From Citrus sinensis (lineage: Eukaryota; Streptophyta; Magnoliopsida; Sapindales; Rutaceae): 64,000 nucleotides of DNA. Below are positions 12,587 through 23,400 of the stretch, piece by piece (position 1 is the stretch's first letter; each line of letters opens with the position of its first letter). The translations under genes and the position numbers were made by a program. The stretch spans positions 27,381,501 through 27,445,500 of the forward strand of contig NC_068557.1 of NCBI RefSeq assembly GCF_022201045.2. The letters are read 5' to 3'. The notes beneath the pieces were generated by a model. That model saw nothing but the letters and a program-made list of their open reading frames with translations, was not told where the DNA came from and ran no database searches.

Positions 12587-12650
12587 ATATTATATATTGG
12601 ATTCTACGTGATTCTTAATGAAAGTAAGAGATTATTTGTTTCTTAGCAAT

Positions 12651-15224
12651 TTTGTAAAATAAAGGCTTAGCTAGAGTTTTGAACGCCTTATGAGTGTTGG
12701 GCTAGTTATGGATTTGCTTAATATGGGCCCATAATAACCCAAGTTCGAATAACAATAGTGATTAGTGCTTATTGACAAAGTTTCTCATTCCCTTTTTTTG
12801 TGCTTAAAAAAAATATAAAATTGATGAAGTAAATAGTTGCTTAGTTACATTAATGGTTAACCCCTTTAATTGTCCCATTCCCTCTTCCTCTCCCGGCCAC
12901 CCCACTTCCCACCACAATAAACGTGTGGTGTTTGCTTGAAGTAATTAATTTATATTCAAGGTAAATTTTTTTTTCAAGAAATATGTCAACTAATTAATTA
13001 AAAACAAACCTTAAACATCATTCTTAGTCATTTAATTATTTATCTATTAGAAAACGAGAATAGGCTTTTCCTAATTTAATATAAGCCTATAACAATTGAA
13101 AACGATGGGTAATAGAAATAAAAGTAAAATGAAAAGCAAAAGCAAAAGCAAAAGCTGAAAGGTAAAAAAATTAATTTGAAAACCCGGACCACGATGAGGA
13201 AGCAAGATTGGACTTCTGTCCTTTTAATTATTTCCACTAAGTAAGTAACGAAACTCTTTTCACTTTCACGATAGGAGATATCAAAATTCGAAAACACTTC
13301 CACCACACTTTCATCAACTTGCTTGTTTCATTTTGCCTCCAATTGTTATGAACACTGTATAGGACTGAGTATGAAATTAAAATATGTATGATTGATTTGT
13401 TAATTACCAATGAAAGAACGCCCATCTAAAGTTTATTTATTTATTATTTAAAATAATTAAGAAGGCAAAAGCTAATTAAAATTTTTAGCTGTTATCTCTT
13501 TTTAAAATTTGTATTCGGGTGGCAATCAAGTAAAACTTATTCAAAAACACCTAGTCAAGCCCCTAGGACCTAACCAATGCTTTAAATATGTGGCTTGTGA
13601 AAAAAGTATGATCCCCTAGACACGCTTCATTGATCTTTATGTCATGTTTGTACTTTGTTATGTTTATCAAGGTATTAAAGTATAAAAAGAAACTCTTAAA
13701 AAATTTATTATAATCCTTTATTCAATCTCACAAGGCTTTTCAAATTAATTTTTTCTATCCTCTGAATTTGAAAATTTAATCATAAATTTCTCAAAGAAAT
13801 ACTAGAGTCGTTAACTGCATGAATATATATGCCAATTAAGAAGAGAGTACTAACAGGAAAATTAAAAAAAAAAAAGTTTGTAGCAATAAACGTAAGTGCA
13901 TTCAATTAATATTAATGTTGATAATTAAATAGAAAACATTAGCATTTAATCTCGTAACAAGCATGTCTTAGAACAAGTTAAACTCCAGGAAGGATTGTGA
14001 TATTATTTTGTTACTGTGAATTCTTGATTACAGTAACATTTTACAGAGCAAAATGAATAAAAGAGCAAGGATTTGATATATATAATCACAGAGATATACA
14101 ATATAAAATCCAAGTAAAATACTAAAGCAAGTGCAATAACTGCTGATCAATCGAAATTCTTCTGTAGCAGATTCACGGGATTAATCTTACAAGCTTTGGG
14201 GGTTGGTGTGGGGGGGGTCGTTCTTTTGTCGAAAAATTCCTTTGGAGTGGTGGGAAAGCATCAATAACTCTATATATTTGACGCGAAAAAAGCTGAAAAG
14301 AAAAAAAGAAACAGGCAACGAAAAGAAAACCTTATATGTGAATTTGTAAACCCTAGCTACCTACCTCCTAGTACTACCAAGACCAAATTAGAAAATACAT
14401 TAATTAATTTCAAGAACAGAAATAATCGGAGAAAGATATCACAGTCAGTCAACTTATCTGAAAAGGAAAAAAAATCTTATTAATTAATTAAAGAAAGATT
14501 TTCAGCTCATATCCAAAGTGATGAATGTCTTCTTCTTCTCTTCTTACCTTTTCCGTTTTCCCCTCAAATGGGTTAAGTTTGTAACAATCCATATCTCAAT
14601 ATTATATCACCATCACATATCCCACATTTTTTAACGGTATAAAAGAAAATATAGGATACGAAAGAAGAATGGTAAAAAACGGGACAAATTTAGATACAAA
14701 ACTCAAGAGGAATATGATGCTTTGAAAAGTCTTTGCATGCATTTATACCACATAGATTTTAGAATCAAGAAGCAAAAGGAATATGGAAAGTTGATGCTCA
14801 CATACAGCTATGGATCTCCTAATGGTAAGTAATGAAACCTGTTTTCAAATTCAAATCCCGTTTATTTTTACAGCCCTTTCTGTGTTGACTTGATTTCCGT
14901 GATTTAGGGTGTACTGAGAATACGTACACAAAAAAAAAAAAAAAGCTTTTGACAAAGTTAGTACAAATAAAAACATGTGACGGAAATAAAATATACAATC
15001 TCTCTACTTTCGGAATTCAAAGCGAAAACAGTTCATCATCGACTTTAGAACATTAACAATTTTGATCACTAACAAAAAGATTTAAAACAAAAGGATCAAC
15101 TTATATAGCTAATTATGAATGAACATGCAAACATAAAATACAAAAAAAAAAGCATTAAATTTGTAAACGCAGTTTGTATTGTCTAGTATTATTGTTCATG
15201 CATATAAAGAGAAAGGGAAGGAAG
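12651..15224. other. Intergenic, no gene recognised
   Basis: AT-rich sequence with poly-A runs (for example about 14930-14944) and Lys/Phe low-complexity frames at 13076-13425, which are not convincing genes. The part below about 15200 would be the 3' portion of the MIR160 primary transcript if that runs leftward, but no end signal could be fixed. Confidence 0.5.
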
Positions 15225-15317
15225 AATAGTATGCTTGGCTCCTCGTACGCCACCAGCAACGGCCAATCTCCGGCAGATTGTCGTCTGCTTGCGGCATACA
15301 GGGAGCCAGGCATAACC
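15225..15317 (-). ncRNA. MIR160: MIR160 microRNA precursor hairpin
   Basis: Read on the minus strand, the 5' arm carries the miR160 mature sequence (TGCCTGGCTCCCTGTATG followed by CCG) at 15312-15292. The 3' arm carries the star strand (GCGTACGAGGAGCCAAGC followed by ATA) at 15250-15230. The two arms pair along nearly their whole length around a loop of about 41 nt, the standard plant MIR160 geometry. miR160 directs cleavage of the auxin response factor transcripts ARF10, ARF16 and ARF17 (established knowledge). The 3'-terminal G, rather than the commoner A, is a known class of variant. The reverse complement would not give the miR160 5' arm order, so the minus strand is the transcribed one. 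Confidence 0.96.
15292..15312 (-). ncRNA. miR160 mature 5p sequence
   Basis: This is 21 nt on the minus strand, starting with U as expected for AGO1 loading. It is identical to the canonical miR160 core, with G as the last base. The star partner is at 15230-15250 and leaves the usual 2-nt 3' overhangs when paired. Confidence 0.94.
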
Positions 15318-15507
15318 CATTAATTTCACCTTCTTTAGAAACCTTTATTTTTGTATATATATCCTCTTGACACGTCTATTCATTCACTTAAGACTTGATC
15401 TTTGCTGTCTCTTTGAGAATGAAATATAAAGAAAGAAAAAGAGGTAGACATAGAGGGGAGAGGGAGAGAGGGAGAGGGATCACTGGCTGAGATGTCTATG
15501 GAGACTC

Positions 15508-15517
15508 CTTTATATAG
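15508..15517 (-). promoter_or_regulatory. Candidate TATA box of the MIR160 transcription unit
   Basis: The minus strand reads CTATATAAAG. About 30 nt downstream begins a pyrimidine-rich leader (CCCTCTCCCTCTCT-type, complement of 15455-15480), typical of plant 5' UTRs. The hairpin follows about 165 nt later. A second TATA-like stretch at about 15352-15363 lies very close to the hairpin and is a weaker choice. Placement is inferred from sequence only. Confidence 0.55.
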
Positions 15518-15809
15518 AACTTATAGGTGGGGAATTAAGAGTGGATTTTGTTACCATAAAAAAATGAATCCCCCGATATGCACTTTCCATATAAAAAATG
15601 ATTATTTCTCAAAATTGATGTTTAAATTTAAATGTAATCCCAGTAGGAATATTGAAGCAACCGCATCCGCATATCGCACACCAACCACCACATATACACC
15701 AACACCACCTAATAATCAGAACTAGAAATAAAGTTAACGAGTTAACAAATAATATATATATAGATACATGGTGAGATAATAAGTAATATTGCAATATACA
15801 TGTCCATGT

Positions 15810-15847
<38 letters not shown>

Positions 15848-16531
15848 CTTGAGTATTTACTGTGTAATTCTAATACACCTTTTTTTTATTTATTAGAATT
15901 TATTTGTTTACACAGGGATTTTAGACTTTTAGGATGACATTAGTCACCCCACGAAAAGAAAATAATGGTCCCCCACCTTTCTTTTTCTTTCTCTCCTCCA
16001 TACATGTATAATTCTCATTTTCTTTTTCAAAACAAAAAAGCAAACACAGCACGGCAGGCAAATTTGAATGCATTGGAAGTGCTTTAATTCATTTCTTTAG
16101 TTACCAAAGTGGGAATGCTTTTTCCCTTTTGGAGCCAATCCAATTTTGTCGGTGTGAGTTTTAAACATGGCATTGGCGGAGTTTCACATAATATCAGACC
16201 GAATTCTTTTAATTTACTTTTACCAAACAAATGCCACTTCTCTCAAACGAAACCTACCCGCACTATTTTGCCCCTTCATGTTTCCACTTTCTTTGATCTT
16301 TTACTTGTCTCTCTTGTTTTGCATTGCTCTTTAAATTTAATGCAATTTCATAGAACAATCACAATTTAGCAGACATGATAGTGACGGCCTTCGTTTTCCA
16401 TAAATTTGGTATTTTAAATGCTTAAGCAAGCTTGATATTTGTAACGTCTTAAGTTGCTTTCTCAAACATTAACAAATTTTCTCGGAAAATTATTAAGAAG
16501 TAAAGTTAACCACGTCTTTTCTAAAACAACA
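15518..16531. other. Intergenic; promoter-side sequence and (GA)n run
   Basis: No gene is recognised. It contains a (GA)n microsatellite at 15812-15845, which on the minus strand is a CT run upstream of MIR160. The plus-strand frame at 16109-16369 has no recognisable domain. Confidence 0.5.
15812..15845. repeat. (GA)n microsatellite
   Basis: About 17 uninterrupted GA units. Simple sequence repeat. Confidence 0.95.
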
Positions 16532-17013
16532 GAGAAATTATTCACCGACCACCTTTTTTTTCGGATTTTTTCAAAAATACACAATTTTTTTCGGCTGAAT
16601 TCCACATGAAGTTACATTATTTTGCACTTATCTATCCCCGTCTTCAAACTGTTAAGTCGTTAAGAGAACTAACAGAATTTTATGTAAATGGTTTTTTAAC
16701 CCTCAAATGTAAAAGGTAAATTATCCACCGACCACTTGATTTTTTTAGATTTTTTCAAAAATACACAATTTTTAATTTTTTTTTTGTTGAACTCCATTTG
16801 ACGTTATATTGTTTTGGACTTGTCCACTTCTGTGTCGTTGTGAAATGACAATTTTACCCTTATGATGTCAGTAAAATTCTAACAGTGTTATAACGGGAGT
16901 GGACCAATAAAAAAAATGCTAACTTTAGGTGGAGTGCTGTATAAATTTTTTTTTTGTGTATTTTTTTAAAAAAAAAAAGTAAAAAAAAATAGGTAGTCGG
17001 TGGATAATTTCCC
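16532..17013. mobile_element. Mutator-type MITE with duplicated left end
   Basis: The left end GAGAAATTATTCACCGACCACC is mirrored at the right by GGTAGTCGGTGGATAATTTCCC. The flanks are AAAACAACA (16523-16531) and AAAACAAAT (17014-17022), a 9-bp duplication with two mismatches. Inner sequence (TCCACTTC..., TAACTTTAGGTGGA-type) resembles the element at 6600-7255, so the two are one family. A second copy of the left terminus (GGTAAATTATCCACCGACCA) occurs internally at about 16711, so the element has either a partial tandem duplication or a nested relative. Confidence 0.7.
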
Positions 17014-17022
17014 AAAACAAAT

Positions 17023-20000
17023 TTAGGTTTACGTTGGAATCTTCTTAAATCGGTCCAAGCAAATTTAGGGTTAAGCAGTTAACTAATAAATCATATTAGC
17101 AAATTTAGCATTTTTTATTTAATTTATATTTTATGCTATGCACATGCATGGGGATGCATGGGGATGGATACTTAGTTGATGTTAACAATTCAGTTGGTAG
17201 GTACATTCTGTGAGGCTTTTCCTAGATTTCTAGACCATTTTGTATTGTTAGAGAAATGTCAATCAAAGGAACAACACAATCACATGGCAGGCATGCAACC
17301 CAGAGGGTGACTTTTCACTTTAAATTCTTCTAGGTCAAAGATCAACAACAGCTTCCATGATTAACTTTCACTTTGGTGCTTAACACTTTGATCATTATAT
17401 TAACTTTATTTGGACAGGGAAAATCTTCATGTAGGACCCGTTTTCTGCAGTGGTCGGTCCGTTTACATGATCTTTATCTGCTTCATTTACGCCGATGATG
17501 AGTTTTCTGGTTTTCGTTTGTTGCTTGATATATGATTGATCATGATGTTGCCCACGTTCTTTTAGAAAATTTGCACAATCACAGCACACTAAAATATTAC
17601 ACTTTTAACAGCGCATGAGCATACATGAAGCTGTGGAAAAGTGCCCGTCATTCACTTATGCAGTCAGCGACTCGATTCCACATTAAAGAAAAAAAATACA
17701 ATAGGGAAAATTAGGGTTTACTAGTCCTCGCTTGTATATGCTCATGCAGTCCCGTAAGAAAATAAATATAAGCCATATTTCTAATTTGAGCCTAAATTGA
17801 TGAGGGTTTATTACTTTGGCCTTGGTAAGGATAAAAATGTTTATCTCTTTACCTGCAGGTTTTACGAACTGTTGCAGTTCATAGAACTTTACTACTTCGA
17901 CGGTGGCCCCCCTAGAGGCCTAGAATCCCAATTCTGGCTTTGTCCCTGTTTAGGCGTGAGAGTATGATGATCCCACAAGTCACGGCTCTCGTGTGCACAG
18001 TCTACACAACCCATCTCATGATTAAGATATACTAGAGTTATATTTATCCAGAAATAATGTCACTAAATATGATTCACTGAAATGGCTCATAAACTTAATT
18101 TATGAAACTAACCAAAATGAGCTTACCAAAAAGTAATTCAACTACTTAATTTACACTAATCACATGTTAATAACATTTAACTGTAAAACATGGCAATGAT
18201 TATTCAATGGAAATCTACACGACACTTTCCTCAAAATTGTTAATGAAAGAGTAAGTCTTAGAATTATAGGAATGGTTTTAAAAGGATTTTTTTTTTTAAT
18301 GAATTTATAGAAAACATTTTGGATACTTTTGCTAAAGAGTAACGCTATACTTCTTAACTAGTATTCAACTAGTATCATGAGTTCTCTATAGCATTTATTC
18401 ATTGGATTGTCTAACAAAGTAATAAGTAATTTTGTAGGTTATAAAATTCATGATTTAAGAGATTATTGACATATAGGGTGCGTTTGAGATTGAGATTGGA
18501 TAATTATAACTTAAAAGATAAAGCAGTAAAGTGTTTGGTAAACACTAATAGTTATAACTTAAAAGTTATGTTAATATAATTTTTTACTTGTATAATGAAG
18601 AATTTATTATATCTTTAATAATTTTATTAAAATTATTATTAAAATTTTATATTTACTTTATATTATTAATTTTTATTTAATAATTACAGTTTTTTTTCAC
18701 AGCAGCTGCAACTTAAAAACTAATTAAGGACCGAAATTGCTTATCTTGAAATAAATGATGCTTTATTCCGTAATTAATTCTAAATGTAACCCTGCATTGT
18801 GGGTTTTTGTCAAAATTTTGTAAATTTTTTTTGTTAAAGTCATAAAATCATTAAAAAAAAAAAGAATTAATTGATTTAATTAACAGCAGTACTAATGTTA
18901 TATCTTGTAATGGCTTTATACACCTGACTCTTTACTCATTATACTGTCACTATTTTTTAATCAATAACAGATGCAATTATCATCTTTCCCATAATTAAAA
19001 GATTCCAGAGATCGGAGTGATTTTATTATGCATATAATCAAATAATATTTTGTAGACGTGATATCGTATGCTTTGTGGAACACTGAAAAAGTAAATCTCA
19101 TTAATCTTTAGCCGAACACGTGTCTGACTTAATTTTTACTTTCAGCGATGAAAGCGACTGAAACTCAGAAAGCCGGAAAACAACAACTGAGCCGAACAAT
19201 GATCAACATCCACTGAACAAAGCGAATAAATAATATTTGGCAAAATGTTTTTTCAATTTCGGGTCCATCCACGTATTTTCTTTGGATTTATGTTTAATTC
19301 TTCCACCGCTCATAATCATTTTACCAGCATTATGATTAGCATCGGCCTGAAAGTTAATTGATAAAATAAGCTAGCTAGAGCTAGAGCTAGAGCTAGAGTT
19401 TTGACTGACACCAGAAATCTGAGACAAAGAATCCTCTGGAAAAGCTAACAGTGCTTCGTTTTTTTTGGTCAAAAGATAGAATTCAAAAGACAGCAACTTT
19501 CTAACCGAATGATTAAAGACTAAACCAGCAATTCAAAAACACTATTATTGTTTAACATTATCTTATTTTATATACTATGATCGCTTGTACAGTGGTGTAC
19601 TGGTTCAATTGATTATCTTTGTTTGGACAAAATCATGCTGTGTGGGGATAAAAGATTTCTCAAGTTATGCTGTCCATTCATAAAAGGGGAAAAAAATAGT
19701 TAATGAATAATGAGTTTGAGTTTAAATTTTGCATGGTAAATTACCTTATATTACTTGTAATTTTTGACATTGAAAATTAATGATTTTTTGTTTCTATTTT
19801 TCGGTCTGGTTTAATCCTGATACATAATTAACTATTCATTTAAAATCTTATCAAATTTCTTTTGTTAAATTATTTTTTCTTCCCTTTGGCTATGTGTCAT
19901 CTCCCTGGTGGCCCATTGAAAGTTTTCTCGCATTGAGCCGACAGAGCTCTCTGTTTACGATCCACAATTTATGGGCCCACAGAGGTCTCTGTTTATGGTT

Positions 20001-20136
20001 CACAATTCTAAATACACCCGCAGATATTTTAATCACGCCCATGCAAGATACAAAAAATTATTGGAGCCCACAGAGTTAAGAGGGCAATGAGTCCATCATC
20101 TGGGGTGTCTTTCGAAGTGTCCTTTTATTTATTTAT
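17023..20136. other. Intergenic, no gene recognised
   Basis: AT-rich. A sequence beginning GGGTGCGTTTGAGATTGAG at about 18477 looks like the start of a hAT-type MITE, but a matching right end was not found. A short GAGCTA repeat lies at 19375-19398. A minus-strand frame at 17395-17589 has no recognisable domain. Confidence 0.5.
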
Positions 20137-20442
20137 TTGTTACAACGCTTAGTTCACAGTCCAATATCGCAATCAAAATACAAATTTTTGAGTGACATGA
20201 AATTTTCTTGGTTTCGTAGGAAAAGCTGGTGGAAAGAGAGGGAAACTTTTGTTTGTTGGGCAGCAGTCCGAGGTGACAATATCTACGTAGAGCTACAACG
20301 GCGGAGCCTGCAAAGATTCCATGGCTGTCCTCTTCTCCATCTGCCGTCCAATGCCCTCCTCAAATCTACCACCATCAATACCACTACTTGTTTCCTCTGC
20401 TTTCTCCTCTTCATTCTTCAGTCTCTGAGCCACTTAACATGA
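20137..20442 (+). other. Long upstream open frame overlapping the PRUNE-like start
   Basis: A 101-codon frame lies just upstream of the next gene. Its TGA overlaps that gene's ATG (ATGA at 20439-20442). It is Ser/Leu/Cys-rich with no recognised domain. It is probably 5' leader and could act as an upstream ORF if transcription starts before it. It is unlikely to be a protein gene of its own. Confidence 0.35.
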
Positions 20443-23400
20443 AGTCCCACCGAGTTACCGCTCAGGTTTTGTTCATAATTGTGCCAGCTTTTATTTGTTG
20501 TTACTACTTTTTGATAAGAATTTGTGTCTGCTTTGATGTTATAACTTAATGCTAATACTATCGTTTGATCCTGTATAGCTAGTTATGTTTGGACCTCTCG
20601 TGATTGCAGCAAGCAATGGACTCTGTCTTTGGTCCTTTAATCTTTTTTTTTTCTGGCTTGTTAAAGCTTAGTATTATTCATTGCGGGGAGAAACTACCTT
20701 GTAATAGACTAATAGTTGTATGTATGTTACAACCGTTAAAAGTGCTGTGTTACATAAATAGGTCACAAGTTCTTTGCCGTCATAAGTTTATCGTTGCATG
20801 TAAGAACTTATGCTTTAACTAGGGAGTGTAAAAACAAGATTTGGGATGTGTAGCGAATATATTCCGGGAACCGTAATGAAAAACTTATGACGGGTCACGG
20901 TTGTAATATATAACTGTTGTAAGGTAATAACTTGCCAATGTCGAGTGTTGGAAACGGTGAGGTGCCGCCAGACTGACTTTGATTGGAACTTATTGAGGGG
21001 CGTAATTTGAACTTGTGTGACTGAGCCATTGTTTCTGATCTTCAATGGATGCAATTAACATTGCAAGTTTAATCTTAGATAAGGCTCAACCAATGGGCTC
21101 TAGTTAAGTTTAATTTCTCTGTATGCTTGAGTTGGGCTAAGTAATTTCTGTGATGGTCTATATTTTGGTTTACAGGATAAATATGTTCATGGGGAGGATC
21201 CGTATTTTGATGGTCTGTTAAGAGGTGATGGCACCATAAAGCATCAAGCTTCTAACCCCATCTTTCGAGGAAGTGCCAACAGTGGGAAGATTTACCGTTC
21301 CACATCTGATATTGGTAAGACAAGACATAAGACATTGGATTTAGATGTAACTGAGAAGCCCTTGGACACAACATTTGAAGATTCAGTTTCTGATATTAAT
21401 CTAGAACCTTTTGGGCCGTCTTCGCCTGGGATATTTTCAAAGATTGCAAAAAGAAGCTCGTTTTCATTCCCAAGTGATCATTTGGAGGACTCTAGCTTTG
21501 ATATAGGTGGTGATCTGAGTAATTCAATTAAGGAGCCAATTCCCAGAAATTTGAAAGCACTTGAACAGTATGGTACTTCAGATTTGATGTTACCTGCATT
21601 TTCGAAATCATATAGCACAAAGAGAACTAAACCAAACTTGTCAAAGATTCCACTTCCTCAGTCTGCAGCATCTTTCTATAATGGGTTTTCACCTCAAATG
21701 GAAATTGTGGAATCATGTGAAAGCATTAACAGGCTTAATTCATATCTCAAAGCCAGAAAGGATGAAGTCAGTGCAGGTGTCCCTGGAAGATTATTACATG
21801 TTGTAATTGGACAAGATGTCTGTGGTAATCTCCCTTAATCAACCGTGAACTTTTTTAAAATTCTTCATGTCTGTGGTAAGATGCCTAGAGTGTATGTGAT
21901 CCATATGTGAATCAATCATGAGGAGAATGTCGTGGGTTACATGCAGATGTTGGATCACTTGCATCAACCTTCATGTATGCCTTCTACTTAAACCTAGTAC
22001 AAGAAAATGAATTGTTCTGCACCGTGCCTGTCATCAACATGAAGAGAGCAGACTTAAATACTCGTGCTGAGCTTAAATGGTTGCTGGGTTCATGCCAAAT
22101 AGACCTGTCATCATTAATATTTGTAGATGAGGTATGTTCTAATTCTACAGCGAAATTCTTAAACTGAGGTGATCTACTTAATAATTACTCATGCCACAAT
22201 TGTGATTGTGGACTTACGATTATATATTTTAACCAGTCCACGTAACTGACATTTTTTTTTTCACTTTTTCTGATGAAACGTTGAGCAGATTGATCTTTCA
22301 TATTATGATCTGTTTGGAAGTCTTAAACTGGTTCTGATAAATGGTCATAAGCTCCCAACAAGACAAGAGGTAGAAATATTGGAAAAGCTTGCTTTATTTT
22401 CAGTGAGAATTTAAGAAATATTGATACTTTACTGAGATGCTCCTGGTGCAGGCTCTCAAAGATGCGGTAGTAGAAATCTTCAATTGTAGAAAGGTGTAAA
22501 TAGTTAGCTCCTTGTGATTAAAATTCTTGCTTTTCTTACGATTTCAGAAATCGTGGCAGGAAATCTCTTAACATGAAGTTTCTCTTTGTTTTATAGGGTG
22601 AATCTGTATATCCTTGCGTTGAGACTGTCACCGTGGGTGAGGTATATCAAAATCTAAAACTTTCTTATCTTCACTAAGTTGTTGGGTTATCTTCTTATCT
22701 GTACCGGATTTTATGGTTTTCTGGATGAGCACTTTTGTTATTACAAGCAAGCATTTAGCTGCCTTGTCATTATTGTTAATATGTTCCTTTGTGGTGAATG
22801 TTGATTATCCATTACACATTTACGTGCAGGATTGCTCGTGCTGTACTGTAGTTGCTGAAAATTTTGCACTTACTTCACCTCAGATATTGGCTGGGCAAGG
22901 ATTTAGCAGAATTTTGGTATTTACTGCTGAGTTCTGAGGTTTTCTGAATTTCTTGTATTGCCATTGCTTTTAGATTATAACATCTTTTGTTTAATATGCT
23001 TGTTCAATTATTAAAACTGATTAAATGTAGGGCGTAATGTGACTTGAGCTATCTGATGGAACTTTAAATCCAGCTCGCAAGCCACATGTATGGATGGTAA
23101 TGGGGTGGAGGGGGTGGGGAGGCGTACCCCATTCCCCACCTGCTTAAAAATCGCCTCCACTCTTTACCTCGCTCCCTAATAAATTTAGTGGGATGGAGAT
23201 GAGGAATTCCCATGTGGGGAATGATTTCCTCATCTCCACCCCATTCTCCATATTATATATTGGATAAATGATTGTAGTAAATTAAAAATTAAAGATTTAA
23301 ATAAAATAATTACATATTATAAAATATTTAAAATATTTTAAAAAAAATCTACAAAAGGATGAAACAGTATCTTGAAATGATATTAGAACTAAAAAATATT

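Larger units (their letters stand above)
9090..12650. repeat. Four tandem copies of a 0.8-1.05 kb AT-rich repeat
   Basis: A recognisable series of blocks recurs in the same order four times: (i) TAATACATTTTATTTGAAAT-like, (ii) GACCAAAATAAAATCAAAGTA, (iii) GTACTTTGCAAAAAATTGAC, (iv) a cluster of GACATGTCAT-like palindromes, (v) AAGAGATCGTTTGTTTCTTA followed by ATAAGCTATTTCAATTAT, (vi) CCTTGGCCTCTCC. Block (i) occurs at about 9102, 10000, 10803 and 11859, giving periods of about 898, 803 and 1056 nt. The third copy is longer because it contains an internal duplication of about 143 nt. The first copy lacks a clear left end. No coding potential is apparent. The family is not identified; it could be decayed transposon ends or a young satellite-like array. 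Confidence 0.88.

Noticed and set aside
18477-18740. Possible hAT MITE beginning GGGTGCGTTTGAGATTG
   Set aside because: No mirrored right end or target duplication could be found, so it was not called.
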